Source: JAHELQ01 sp964491915
Lineage (GTDB): Bacteria; Acidobacteriota; Aminicenantia; UBA2199
DNA: 64,000 nucleotides
Reading direction: 5' to 3'
NCBI GenBank assembly: GCA_964491915.1
Contig: CAZBHS010000016.1
Coordinates: 39,208 to 103,207, forward strand
Made by a program: the position numbers and the translations under genes. The notes beneath the pieces are model-generated. The model worked only from the letters and a program-made list of their open reading frames with translations. It was not told the DNA's origin and searched no databases. Positions 55,201-63,948 of this stretch are shown here, piece by piece. Position 1 is the first letter of the stretch; every line of letters starts with the position of its first letter.

Positions 55201-56445
55201 CTCATCCAGCGCATCCCAGATCTCGTCGCGATTTTCCTCAACCCAGGTTCGAGCGACCCTGAGGGTTGTAACCATTCCTTTCTTCTCAAGTTTATTGTAA
55301 ATAAAAGGTTTGAACAATTCCAAAGCCATCTTTTTGGGAAGGCCGCATTCATCGAGTTTCAAGCGGGGGTTCACAACAATGACAGACCTGCCGGAATAAT
55401 CGACACGTTTACCAAGCAAGTTCTGCCTGAACCGGCCCTGTTTTCCCTTTAGTGAATCAGAAAGGGATTTCAGCGGCCTTTTTTGTGAACTCATATAACT
55501 TTTATTTCTTTTCTGATTATCGAACAATGCGTCCACAGCTTCCTGAAGCATACGTTTTTCGTTCTTGATAATCAGCTCGGGAGCTTTCAAATCCAATAAC
55601 CGTTTTAAACGATTGTTCCTGTTGATGACACGACGATACAGATCGTTGAGATCGGATGACGCAAACCGACCGCCGTCCAGACGCACGAGCGGTCTCAAAT
55701 CAGGAGGAAGCACTGGCACAACAGCGAGAATCATCCATTCGGGACGATTGCCGGAATGAAAAAATTCCTCCATTAATTTAAGGCGGCGAGCCATATTTTT
55801 CTTTTTCTGGATGGATTTTTCAACTCTTAATCGGGATTTTAACTCGGCAACCTCTTTAGCAAGGTCAATCAACTTGAGAAGTTCATAGACAATTTCGGCG
55901 CCCATTCCAGCTTCAAAAGCGTCATCACCATACCGTCCCACCATATCGATATATTCTTCTTCAGACAAAATCTGTTTGAATTTCAAATTGGGAACTTCTT
56001 TTGGATCAAGGACAATATAATTTTCAAAATAGATAATATGTTCAAGTTCTTTTGCAGTGATTTCAAGTAATACACCTATGCGCGAAGGTATACCTTTAAA
56101 GAACCATATATGGGCAACCTTCGAATTCAATTCGATATGCCCCATGCGTTCTCTGCGGACCGACGAAAGCGTTACTTCGACTCCACACTTCTCGCACACA
56201 ATCCCTTTGTATTTTAGACCTTTATATTTACCGCACAAACATCTGAAATCCTGGGTTGGACCAAATATTTTTGCGCAAAAAAGTCCATCTCTCTCAGGTT
56301 TAAACGTTCTGTAGTTTATCGTTTCCGGCTTTGTCACTTCACCGGACGACCAACTTCGTATCACCTCAGGAGAAGCCAGACTTATCTTTACCTTGGTATA
56401 ATCCATTATACTTACTTCTTGCTTGTCTTTCCTAAGTCTTTGCAT
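52297..56445 (-). CDS. rpoC: RNA polymerase beta' subunit
   Basis: A 1,382-residue subunit. The N-terminal zinc site (CLCGKYKG...CEKCGVEV), the active-site NADFDGDQMAVHVP and the second zinc site (CETVSGVCQKCYG) are all present. The ATG at 56445 follows AAGGAGTCATT and is preferred to the in-frame ATG at 56406. It is 9 nt downstream of rpoB, the usual arrangement. Confidence 0.97.
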   Translation of the reverse strand: MQRLRKDKQEVSIMDYTKVKISLASPEVIRSWSSGEVTKPETINYRTFKPERDGLFCAKIFGPTQDFRCLCGKYKGLKYKGIVCEKCGVEVTLSSVRRERMGHIELNSKVAHIWFFKGIPSRIGVLLEITAKELEHIIYFENYIVLDPKEVPNLKFKQILSEEEYIDMVGRYGDDAFEAGMGAEIVYELLKLIDLAKEVAELKSRLRVEKSIQKKKNMARRLKLMEEFFHSGNRPEWMILAVVPVLPPDLRPLVRLDGGRFASSDLNDLYRRVINRNNRLKRLLDLKAPELIIKNEKRMLQEAVDALFDNQKRNKSYMSSQKRPLKSLSDSLKGKQGRFRQNLLGKRVDYSGRSVIVVNPRLKLDECGLPKKMALELFKPFIYNKLEKKGMVTTLRVARTWVEENRDEIWDALDEVIREHTVMLNRAPTLHRLGVQAFKPLLVEGNAIHLHPMVCPAFNADFDGDQMAVHVPLSLEAQAESKLLMLAPNNILSPSNGKPLAVPTQDMILGFYYLTFNKKQLKGENMVFSSAKDVLQAFEHDLVDINATIRMRFFGSVKNMETYVLDPQDIANCPTTEIKPGDNRLLITTPGRVIFNELLPEGTPFINGLLKRKGIQNLVYYIYLTLGFQPTVDTLDKLKEAGFEYATRAGFTISISDLLVPKEKNDIIKSTERELEKIEQMYAEGVLTAGERHNNIIDKWSKATDQIRETMFAHMKRMSYEGPEINPIFIMSDSGARGSKDQLKQLAGMRGLMAKPSGEILETPITANFKEGLSVLQYFISTHGARKGLADTALKTADAGYLTRKLVDAAIEVIVKEEDCGTIKGLEVAAIIENGKEIEPLIDRIVGRTALEDIVDPDDPEKVIIEGGQIIDEKTGKRILDSGTLKVKIRGVLTCETVSGVCQKCYGRNLSTGKLIGLGEAVGIIAAQSIGEPGTQLTMRTFHIGGVASGTEGQTKLFSGYEGILKYKDLDIIQVEDGNYIAMNRIGSLQIQDSKGRERAIYPVTYGSKVLVNDGQEVEKGVLLLQWDPFANALLTNDSGIVEFRDLEENVSFVNDRDEATGKITTIVIDIKNEKLRDELQPHIVIRDKDTNKIKRKYYLPVNAHLSCKDGAYVKAGEVLSKIPSEFAKTKDITGGLPRVTELFEARKPKNPARMAQIDGIIEYGKVTKGSRKIIIKPLDKKAKPDEHNIPRGAYIIVGDGDKITAGTPLMDGPLNPADILNVLGEQKLAEYLLKEIQDVYRMQGVAINDKHIEIIIRQMIKWRRIEEVGDTNFIPEQVVEKWIFEDENARVMEKGGKPSRAKPALLPISRAALAYDSFLSAAAFQETTRVLTEAAIAGKEDILKGIKENVTMGRLIPAGTGYPLYHTVEIDEMENIFSSAK

Positions 56446-56454
56446 AATGACTCC

Positions 56455-59400
56455 TTAAGGGATATTTTGGATATTTTCCTTAAGCTTGCTCTCATCTGAA
56501 GAACTGTCTTTTTTGACCAGCTCAAAGTTAAGAGCCAAACTTTTTAATTCTTTCATCAACACATTAAACGATTCCGGTAAACCAGGATTAAAGTCCATTG
56601 TGCCCTTTACAATGGCGGAATAAATCTCGTTCCGGCCGCTAATATTATCCGATTTGATGGTCAAAATCTCCTGTAGGATATAGGCCGCTCCATAAGCTTC
56701 AAACGCCCAAACCTCCATTTCACCAACCCTCTGGCCGCCGAACTGGGCTTTACCACCCAAAGGCTGCTGGGTAATCAATGAATAGGGCCCCGTAGACCGG
56801 GCGTGGATTTTGTCATCCACCATATGTTCCAACTTCATGATATACATGAAACCGACAGTGACTTTATTTTTAAAAGGTTCACCGGAAATACCGTCGTACA
56901 AGACAACCTTGCCATCATATGGAAGGCCTGCGGAAGCTAATTCAGCCGTTACATCCTGCTCGGATCCCGATGTGAACACCGGAGTCTCATAATAGTTGTT
57001 CAAAAGTTTACCGGCCCATGCCAGCAACAATTCATAAATCTGCCCGACATTCATCCTCGACGGTACTCCGAGAGGATTCAAAATAATATCAATGGGCGTT
57101 CCATCTTCCAAAAACGGCATATCCTCTGCCGGTAATATTTTTGAAACAACACCTTTATTTCCATGACGGCCGGCCATTTTATCACCGACCGAAATTCTTC
57201 TATTGACAGCAACCAAAATCTTTACAATCTTGATGATTCCAGGAGAAAATTCATCGCCCCGTTTCATCTGGTCGATTTTATCCTCAAGTTCCTGGCTGAG
57301 GGCTTCAATGTGTAGTTTGGTTTTGGCTTCAATCTCCAACACTTCATGCATATCATCAGCGCTCAAGCTTTTCTTCAAAGGCTTCAACCAGTCTTCATTC
57401 AAACTGTCAAACACCTCTTCGGGAATCTTGTCGTCTTTTGAAAATGTTTTTTCGCCAAATAAGAATGGTGAGTCAAACACGCTGTCTTCTAACAACAGTT
57501 TAATTTTTTCAATTTTATCATTATTCAGGATTTTCTTTTCGTCGTCAAAATTACGTTTCAGTTTTGAAATGACAATTTCATCAATCTCGAAAGCCCGGTC
57601 ATCTTTCTTCAATCCTCTTCTAGTGAAGATTTTTACATCGATAACCGTCCCCTCAACGCCCGGGGGGCAATACAGGGACGTATCTTTAATTTCCGATGCC
57701 TGCTCTCCAAAAATGGCGCGCAACAATTTTTCCTCGGGGGAAAGCTGGGTTTCACCTTTAGGAGAAACTTTTCCCACCAGGATTTCTCCTGGTTTAACCT
57801 TCGCCCCAATGCGCACAATCCCGGTTTCATCGAGATTTCTCAGTATATGCTCGGAAACGCCAGGAATATCGGCAGTGATTTCTTCCTTACCTAACTTTGT
57901 TTCCCGTGCCTCTACTGTCTCTTCAACAATATAGATTGAGTTAAAAACGGAACCCTTGACCAGATTTTCACTCAAAATGATGGCGTCCTCATAATTATAT
58001 CCTCGCCATGGCAAAAACGCCGCGAGAATATTTCTTCCGAGAGCCAGTTCACCCTGGTCGGACGCAGGACCGTCCGCGAGAATCTGCTCTTCTTCGACCC
58101 GATCTCCCACCTTTACCAACGGCCTCTGGTTTATCAATGTATTCTGATTTGAACGTCTATACTTTTTCAACTCATAAAGATCGGCGCCAATATCACTAAA
58201 AACACCGGAATGATCCGTTTTGATGATGATTCTTTCAGCATCGACATTCATGACTGTGCCGGCCCTTTTACAGACCACATCGACCCCGGAGTCTTTCACC
58301 AGCTTATGCTCCATTCCGGTACCGACAATCGGCGCTTCGGGATTGACCAATGGCACCGCCTGCCGCTGCATGTTGGAACCCATCAAGGCCCTGTTGGCAT
58401 CGTCATGCTCAAGAAACGGAATTAGAGACGCAGATACCGAAACAATCTGTTTTGGACTGATATCCATATAGTCGAGCTTGTAAGGGGAAACCTGCACAGT
58501 CTCACTTCCCCGGCGGGCATTCACCTTATTAGAAATGAAATTGCCCTGTTTGTCTAGAAGGGCATTTGCCTGGGCAATCGTATATCCCTCTTCTTCCCAG
58601 GCGGTTAAATAATAGGGGTAATATTGGGCGATCGGTACTTCTTTTCCTTCTTTTTGAAGCCTTTCGATCGCCTCGGTCAACGCATCTTCACCAACAAGGT
58701 GCTGACTTTCGAATTCGGAATCTCCAGGATATATCACTTTGAAGTAATTAATAACCCGGCCGTTTTCAACCTTCCGGTACGGAGTTTCAATAAAGCCATA
58801 TTCATTGACACGGGCATAGGTTGTCAGCGATGAAATCAAACCGATGTTTGGACCTTCCGGCGTTTCAACCGGACAAATACGGCCATAGTGGGAAGAGTGA
58901 ACATCCCTGACTTCAAATCCGGCCCGTTCTCGGTTCAAACCACCGGGACCCAATGCTGAAATTCTACGTTTGTGTGTGGTTTCCGCTAAAGCGTTCGTTT
59001 GGTCCATAAACTGAGATAACTGGGAAGTACCAAAAAATTCTTTGAGAGCCGCAAAAACAGGCTTGGTATTTAATAATTCGCGGGGCAGCATAATGGAGAT
59101 ATCCGCAGCATTTGTGATTCTCTCCCGGATAATTTTTTCGAGCCTCATTAAACCGATTCTGAACGCATTTTCCACCAATTCACCGACAGCTCGAATCCTT
59201 CTGTTTGCCAGATGATCGATATCATCCACGCTCATTCTACCGGTTCTATCGTATTTCAATCTCAAGAAATAACGGATAATTTCAACGAGGTCTTCAACGG
59301 TCAAAACATTAACATCTTCATTGCTATCTTTCTTGAGCCTTAATTTAATGTTCAATTTCAAACGTCCGACCGAAGATAAGTCGTAACGGCGGGGATCACG

Positions 59401-60798
59401 CATCATATTCTCGAAAAACTTTTTAGAGCCTTCGAGAGTCACCGGCTCTCCGGGGCGTAACTTCTTGAATATTTCAATATATGCGTCTCCTTGATTTTTG
59501 GAGACTTTGTCATCGATTTCGCTTTCACTCTGGATAACAACCTTTTCAGTTATTTCCACATCTTTTTTCTTTTTGTCTTTTCGAAGGGTGTATGCGATCA
59601 TCGGGCCGAACTCTTCTTCGTCGCTATAGGGAAAGAATACTTTGAATTCAGCGTTGAGTTTTCTCAATTTTTTAATTTGAACAGTCGAGATCGGTTCATT
59701 GAGTTTAAGAATGTTTTCCAGGTCATCTGCGGCGTATAAATCTTCAAGGTTCTCGATATCGACAGGCAAAAAATCGATGCCCATTTTTTCGAAATCCTTG
59801 ATATGCTTAATCATCAATTTAGAGCCAATTGAGAGAACCTCGGTACCTTCCTTGTCATAAACCGGCGCCGTCAACCTCGCGTCTTTAAGAAAACGGGAAT
59901 TTCGGAAATAGTAAATTCCGTTTTCAACCCGTGCATCGATAATTGTGTAGAATTTCTTCAAAATCTCAAAGTCATCCGCTAATCCCATAGCTTTGAGGAA
60001 TGTAGTGACATTTATCCGCTTTGTTTTCTTGTCAAGTCGAATCTGAAGAAGATTCAGTTTCTCTTCGAATTCAATCCAGGCGCCGCGTGCGGGGATAATT
60101 TTTGCGGTGTATTCACCCCTTGATTTCCCCGGGAGGAAATAAACACCGGGCGATCTCTGCAACTGCGAAACAACGGCGCGCTCGGTACCATTAATGATAA
60201 ATGTTCCTCTTTCAGTGATAAATGGAATCTCACCAAAGAATATGTCCTGTTCCTTAACGTCCTTGATAACTTTCTTTCCTTTTTTATCTTCGGCGTATAG
60301 GGCTAACCGGAGTTTCACTTTCAAAGGGATGGAATAATCGAATCCTTTATCAAGACAATCTTCGGGAGAAAACTTGATTTTCAGCCGTACCTGGTCGCCG
60401 CAGCGGGGACAGTTTTTTTTCTCGACAGTCCCCATGCTGACGCACTCGGGGCAAACCGAATGTCGGCCTGCCCGCACTTCTGAGCTTAATAGACTTCCAC
60501 ATTTTTTACAAAAGGGTTTCGAATTTTCGATTCCTTCCAGGTATCCACATTTACATGTCCAATCACCCAATGAATAAGAATCAAAATCAAGGATTGCTGT
60601 TTCTTTAAAATCGAAAATTGGAAAAATTGACTTGAAAGCTGCTTGGATTCCAATATTCTTCCTATTTTCAGGCAGTTCATCTAACTGCAGAAAAGTCATA
60701 TACGATCTTTTCTGTATTTCCAGTAAATCTGGTATATCGATAGGACTGTCAATTTTAGAGAAACTTATCCTATTAACATAATTGTTTTTTTTTTGCAT
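56455..60798 (-). CDS. rpoB: RNA polymerase beta subunit with N-terminal zinc-ribbon insert
   Basis: A 1,447-residue catalytic subunit of RNA polymerase. The rifampicin region (SQLSQFMDQTNALAETTHKR) and the GDKMAGRHGNKG motif are canonical. An insert between YSLGDW (residue 80) and the SPEDCLDKGFDYS segment contains eight cysteines in four pairs (C82/C84, C97/C100, C116/C119, C130/C133), so two zinc ribbons are likely. I recall a similar WECKCG-type insert in acidobacterial RpoB. Start ATG 60798 lies 51 nt after rplL. Confidence 0.97.
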   Translation of the reverse strand: MQKKNNYVNRISFSKIDSPIDIPDLLEIQKRSYMTFLQLDELPENRKNIGIQAAFKSIFPIFDFKETAILDFDSYSLGDWTCKCGYLEGIENSKPFCKKCGSLLSSEVRAGRHSVCPECVSMGTVEKKNCPRCGDQVRLKIKFSPEDCLDKGFDYSIPLKVKLRLALYAEDKKGKKVIKDVKEQDIFFGEIPFITERGTFIINGTERAVVSQLQRSPGVYFLPGKSRGEYTAKIIPARGAWIEFEEKLNLLQIRLDKKTKRINVTTFLKAMGLADDFEILKKFYTIIDARVENGIYYFRNSRFLKDARLTAPVYDKEGTEVLSIGSKLMIKHIKDFEKMGIDFLPVDIENLEDLYAADDLENILKLNEPISTVQIKKLRKLNAEFKVFFPYSDEEEFGPMIAYTLRKDKKKKDVEITEKVVIQSESEIDDKVSKNQGDAYIEIFKKLRPGEPVTLEGSKKFFENMMRDPRRYDLSSVGRLKLNIKLRLKKDSNEDVNVLTVEDLVEIIRYFLRLKYDRTGRMSVDDIDHLANRRIRAVGELVENAFRIGLMRLEKIIRERITNAADISIMLPRELLNTKPVFAALKEFFGTSQLSQFMDQTNALAETTHKRRISALGPGGLNRERAGFEVRDVHSSHYGRICPVETPEGPNIGLISSLTTYARVNEYGFIETPYRKVENGRVINYFKVIYPGDSEFESQHLVGEDALTEAIERLQKEGKEVPIAQYYPYYLTAWEEEGYTIAQANALLDKQGNFISNKVNARRGSETVQVSPYKLDYMDISPKQIVSVSASLIPFLEHDDANRALMGSNMQRQAVPLVNPEAPIVGTGMEHKLVKDSGVDVVCKRAGTVMNVDAERIIIKTDHSGVFSDIGADLYELKKYRRSNQNTLINQRPLVKVGDRVEEEQILADGPASDQGELALGRNILAAFLPWRGYNYEDAIILSENLVKGSVFNSIYIVEETVEARETKLGKEEITADIPGVSEHILRNLDETGIVRIGAKVKPGEILVGKVSPKGETQLSPEEKLLRAIFGEQASEIKDTSLYCPPGVEGTVIDVKIFTRRGLKKDDRAFEIDEIVISKLKRNFDDEKKILNNDKIEKIKLLLEDSVFDSPFLFGEKTFSKDDKIPEEVFDSLNEDWLKPLKKSLSADDMHEVLEIEAKTKLHIEALSQELEDKIDQMKRGDEFSPGIIKIVKILVAVNRRISVGDKMAGRHGNKGVVSKILPAEDMPFLEDGTPIDIILNPLGVPSRMNVGQIYELLLAWAGKLLNNYYETPVFTSGSEQDVTAELASAGLPYDGKVVLYDGISGEPFKNKVTVGFMYIMKLEHMVDDKIHARSTGPYSLITQQPLGGKAQFGGQRVGEMEVWAFEAYGAAYILQEILTIKSDNISGRNEIYSAIVKGTMDFNPGLPESFNVLMKELKSLALNFELVKKDSSSDESKLKENIQNIP

Positions 60799-60849
60799 AC
60801 TAAACCCTTCAATTTTTTTTTAGTTTAAAAAAGTTTTATCAAAAGCCAT

Positions 60850-61239
60850 TTATTTTATTTCGATCTCAGCTCCTACCTCTTCGAACTTCTTCTTGATCTC
60901 TTCGGCTTCTTCTTTAGACACGCCAGTTTTTACATCGCTGGGCGCCTTATCCACGACCTCTTTGGCCTCTTTCAGACCTAAGTCGGTTACTTCTCTAACT
61001 ACTTTAATAACATTGATTTTTTTCGCTCCAACGCTCTTCAGAACAACATCAAAATCAGTTTTTTCTTCTACATCGTCTTCGGCGGCAGCGGCGGGCGCAA
61101 CAGCGCCGGCAACCGGCATTGCAGCCATTTCAGCTTTAATTCCATATCTCTCTTCAAATTCTTTAATATAGTCAGCCAAATCGAGGACAGTCAACCCATC
61201 TAGATGTTTAAAAAAATCTTCCTTTGTAATTTCAGCCAT
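60850..61239 (-). CDS. rplL: 50S ribosomal protein L7/L12
   Basis: A 129-residue stalk protein: an N-terminal dimerisation segment, an Ala-rich hinge (AMPVAGAVAPAAAAEDD) and the conserved C-terminal factor-binding domain (KKINVIKVVREVTDLGLKEAK). Its start overlaps the rplJ stop by one base, fitting their fixed stoichiometric partnership. Confidence 0.97.
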   Translation of the reverse strand: MAEITKEDFFKHLDGLTVLDLADYIKEFEERYGIKAEMAAMPVAGAVAPAAAAEDDVEEKTDFDVVLKSVGAKKINVIKVVREVTDLGLKEAKEVVDKAPSDVKTGVSKEEAEEIKKKFEEVGAEIEIK

Positions 61240-61778
61240 TATTCTTCTCCTTCTTTTGCTTTTTTATCTTTTAAATTTTTCATTAGAATCAACATATTGG
61301 ACAAGGGCGCTGACAACGCCATTCCCATTTTCTTTAGAGGATATGCAATCGAGAAAGCGAGTTGAGCTTTTAATTGATCCTTGCCGGGAAGCTTCGCAAC
61401 TGAGGCAATCTGTTCCCTGGACATGAATTTCTGTTCAATGAAACCGGATTTAATTTTGATCTTTTTGATCTCTTTTTCAAAATCTACGATCTCTTTGGCG
61501 GCTTCCACAAAATTTTCGTTGGCGAAAACTGCGGCAGTCGGGCCGCTAAACACATCACGCCCAAATTCCTTTTTCGTTTCTTCGAAATATTTCATTGCAA
61601 GTCTATTTCTAATTACTTTTACGTTTGCCTGATGAGCTTTCATACGATTCCTGAGATTTTCCATTTCTTTTACAGTTAGCCCGCGATAGTCAAACAAGTA
61701 AACACCACTGTTGGAGAAAATATTAGCAAGTTCTTCTATTTTTTTCCGGTTTAAGTCAAGTGTCTTTACGCTAGTCAT
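61239..61778 (-). CDS. rplJ: 50S ribosomal protein L10
   Basis: A 179-residue protein that anchors L7/L12 to the ribosome. The family segments YLFDYRGLTVKEMENLR and VIRNRLAMKYFEET are visible. It lies 15 nt after rplA and overlaps rplL by one base; autoregulation of the rplJL leader is known elsewhere but not visible here. Confidence 0.96.
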   Translation of the reverse strand: MTSVKTLDLNRKKIEELANIFSNSGVYLFDYRGLTVKEMENLRNRMKAHQANVKVIRNRLAMKYFEETKKEFGRDVFSGPTAAVFANENFVEAAKEIVDFEKEIKKIKIKSGFIEQKFMSREQIASVAKLPGKDQLKAQLAFSIAYPLKKMGMALSAPLSNMLILMKNLKDKKAKEGEE

Positions 61779-61793
61779 AAGAATCCTCCATGC

Positions 61794-62489
61794 CTATTTC
61801 TCAAATTCCTGAGCATTGAGTTTAATTGACGGGCTCATCGTTGAACTAACAAAAATAGAGCGAACGTACTTACCTTTCAATGCCACAGGTTTTGCCTTCA
61901 GGATTGCACCGACAAAGTCTTTAATGTTATCTGAAATCTTCGTGTCGTCAAAAGAAATTTTGCCGACGCATGAATTGATAATTCCAGTTTTATCCACTTT
62001 GAATTCGATACGTCCCTTTTTGATTTCCTCAACCGTTTCTTTTAAGTTGAACGTAACAGTTCCGGCTTTTGGACTGGGCATCAGGCCTTTGGGACCCAAT
62101 ACTTTCCCCAATCTTCCCAGGTGCTTCATCATATCGGGAGTTGCAACCACTACTTCGTAATCAAAAAAGTTCTCTTTCTGAATTTTTTCAACGACCTCTT
62201 CACCGAAAACATAATCGGCGCCAGCCTCTTCCGCTTCTTTTTGCTTTTCGCCGGAAGCCACGACCAGTACTCGTTTAATCTTGCCAGTTCCATGAGGCAG
62301 CACAACTGTTCCCCTGACCATCTGATCCGGATACTTAGGGTCAACGCCTAATCTCATGGAAACATCAACAGATTCGTCGAATTTAGACGATTTAATCTCT
62401 TTTAATAGGGAGATGGCGTCGTCGATGATATATTCTCTCTCTTCGATTTTCTCTTTTGCATTGACATAAGCTTTACTTTTCTTGCTCAT
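61794..62489 (-). CDS. rplA: 50S ribosomal protein L1
   Basis: A 231-residue protein of the L1 stalk, with the conserved LGKVLGPKGLMPSPKAGT and GTVVLPHGTGK segments. Its start overlaps the rplK stop by 4 nt (ATGA). Confidence 0.97.
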   Translation of the reverse strand: MSKKSKAYVNAKEKIEEREYIIDDAISLLKEIKSSKFDESVDVSMRLGVDPKYPDQMVRGTVVLPHGTGKIKRVLVVASGEKQKEAEEAGADYVFGEEVVEKIQKENFFDYEVVVATPDMMKHLGRLGKVLGPKGLMPSPKAGTVTFNLKETVEEIKKGRIEFKVDKTGIINSCVGKISFDDTKISDNIKDFVGAILKAKPVALKGKYVRSIFVSSTMSPSIKLNAQEFEK

Positions 62490-62929
62490 TTTTTTATCTC
62501 CAGTCCCATACTTCTAGCTGAACCCTTAATGATTCTTTTAGCTTGATCAAGGTCATTGGTATTCAAGTCCGGCATTTTCATTTTAGCAACTTCTTCTACC
62601 TGGCTTTCAGTCAAGCGCCCGACTTTGTTTTTATTCGGTTCGCCGGAGCCTTTCATAATTCCAGCAGCTTTTTTCAGCAAATAGGATGCCGGGGGAGTTT
62701 TCAAATTGAGAGTGAAAGTTTTATCCGGGTGAACCCAGACTTCAGCCGGGATAATCATCCCATCTTCCATTTTAGCCGTAGCTTTATTAAACTGGTTCAC
62801 AAACTCCATAATATTTAAGCCATGCTGACTCAATGCAGGACCGACCGGCGGCGCGGGAGTGGCCTTACCGGCTGGCAATTGAAGTTTAAACGTTTTTACA
62901 ACCTGTTTCTTCTTTTTTGGTGCTGCCAT
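62486..62929 (-). CDS. rplK: 50S ribosomal protein L11
   Basis: A 147-residue protein of the GTPase-associated centre, with KLQLPAGKATPAPPVGPAL and the C-terminal RNA-binding domain ending RIIKGSARSMGLEI. It follows nusG by 11 nt in the standard order. Confidence 0.97.
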   Translation of the reverse strand: MAAPKKKKQVVKTFKLQLPAGKATPAPPVGPALSQHGLNIMEFVNQFNKATAKMEDGMIIPAEVWVHPDKTFTLNLKTPPASYLLKKAAGIMKGSGEPNKNKVGRLTESQVEEVAKMKMPDLNTNDLDQAKRIIKGSARSMGLEIKK

Positions 62930-62940
62930 CTATAAATCTC

Positions 62941-63474
62941 CTAAATTTTTTCAACCTGTAAAAAATTCAAGTCAACTGGAGTAGGTCTACCGAAAATAGT
63001 TACCGTCACCTTTAATAAATTTTTGTCTTCTTGAACCCCATCCACTACGCCATTAAAATTAAGGAAGGGGCCGTCGATGATTTTAACAGCCTCACCGACT
63101 TCAAAGTGATATTTAGGTTTAGGAGTAACCTGGGTGGTTTCGATGTGTTTCAAAATTGTGGCTACTTCTTGTTCGGACAGAGGCTTCGGTTTTTTACCGG
63201 CTCCAACAAAGCCGGTAACTTTCGGGGTGTTCCTGATAAAATACCAATTCTTGTCGTTCATGACCATTTTTACCAGGATATATCCAGGGAAGGATCTCTT
63301 TTCGCTGACTACCTTTTTACCATCTTTTATTTCAATTACGTTCTCTTTGGGAATAACGATGTCGTCAATCTGGTCGTCCATTTTGTACTTTCTAATTTTT
63401 TCATTTAGAGCTTTAACTACAAATTCTTCCGAACCGGAGAACACATGAATAATGTACCACTGCTTAGCTGACAT
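62941..63474 (-). CDS. nusG: Transcription termination/antitermination factor NusG
   Basis: A 177-residue factor. The N-terminal NGN domain (WYIIHVFSGSEEFV, FPGYILVKM) binds RNA polymerase, and the C-terminal KOW motif (FEVGEAVKIIDGPFLNFNG) contacts Rho or ribosomal S10. It starts 12 nt after secE. Confidence 0.96.
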   Translation of the reverse strand: MSAKQWYIIHVFSGSEEFVVKALNEKIRKYKMDDQIDDIVIPKENVIEIKDGKKVVSEKRSFPGYILVKMVMNDKNWYFIRNTPKVTGFVGAGKKPKPLSEQEVATILKHIETTQVTPKPKYHFEVGEAVKIIDGPFLNFNGVVDGVQEDKNLLKVTVTIFGRPTPVDLNFLQVEKI

Positions 63475-63486
63475 TTTAGACCTGGA

Positions 63487-63696
63487 TTAAAACGAGCTAA
63501 CAACCTGCTGAATAACTTTCGAAAAAATCCAATCCACTGCAAAAAGGTATACTCCAAATAAAATTGATGAAACAATTACAGCAATGGTAGTCTTATACAA
63601 ATCATTTTTTGTCGGCCAGGTGACCTTTTTAAGCTCACCCTTCACATCGATAAGATAATTCCTTATTCGCCTGAATATATTTTCTTTCTTTCCCAT
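63487..63696 (-). CDS. secE: Preprotein translocase subunit SecE
   Basis: A 69-residue protein with one transmembrane helix (TTIAVIVSSILFGVYLFAVDWIF) preceded by the conserved ELKKVTWPTKND segment. It is the small single-span subunit that clamps SecY. It sits between trnW and nusG as usual. Confidence 0.95.
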   Translation of the reverse strand: MGKKENIFRRIRNYLIDVKGELKKVTWPTKNDLYKTTIAVIVSSILFGVYLFAVDWIFSKVIQQVVSSF

Positions 63697-63709
63697 ATGT
63701 CAAATAAAA

Positions 63710-63782
63710 CAGGTCAGGAGGGACTCGAACCCCCAACACCCGGTTTTGGAGACCGGTGCTCTACCAATTGAGCTACTGACCT
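63710..63782 (-). tRNA. trnW: tRNA-Trp (CCA anticodon)
   Basis: The 73-nt reverse complement folds as a complete cloverleaf. Acceptor AGGTCAG pairs with CTGACCT, the D-loop is AGCTCAATTGGTAGAGC, the anticodon loop CTCCAAA gives CCA, and the T-arm is GGGGGTTCGAGTCCCTC. The discriminator base is G and CCA is not encoded. The rpmG stop overlaps its first two bases. Confidence 0.97.
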
Positions 63783-63945
63783 ATTTTACCTCCTTATGCT
63801 CCGTATGTTTTCTGTCAAACGGGCAATATTTATTGAGTACCAATTTTTCAGTAGTATTCTGTTTATTTTTATAGGTTGAGTAATTCTTCCTATTGCATTC
63901 AGTACACTTCATGTGTACTTTGATTCTTTTTTCACTTTTTGCCAT
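63781..63945 (-). CDS. rpmG: 50S ribosomal protein L33
   Basis: A 54-residue frame reading from ATG 63945 to TAG 63781. It begins AKSEKRIKVHMKCTECNRK and ends KYCPFDRKHTEHKEVK, the L33 pattern. The cysteine pair CTEC is kept, but only one further Cys remains in YCPF, where zinc-binding forms have two. It lies 3 nt after tuf and its stop overlaps the tRNA-Trp 5' end. Confidence 0.93.
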   Translation of the reverse strand: MAKSEKRIKVHMKCTECNRKNYSTYKNKQNTTEKLVLNKYCPFDRKHTEHKEVK

Positions 63946-63948
63946 TTT

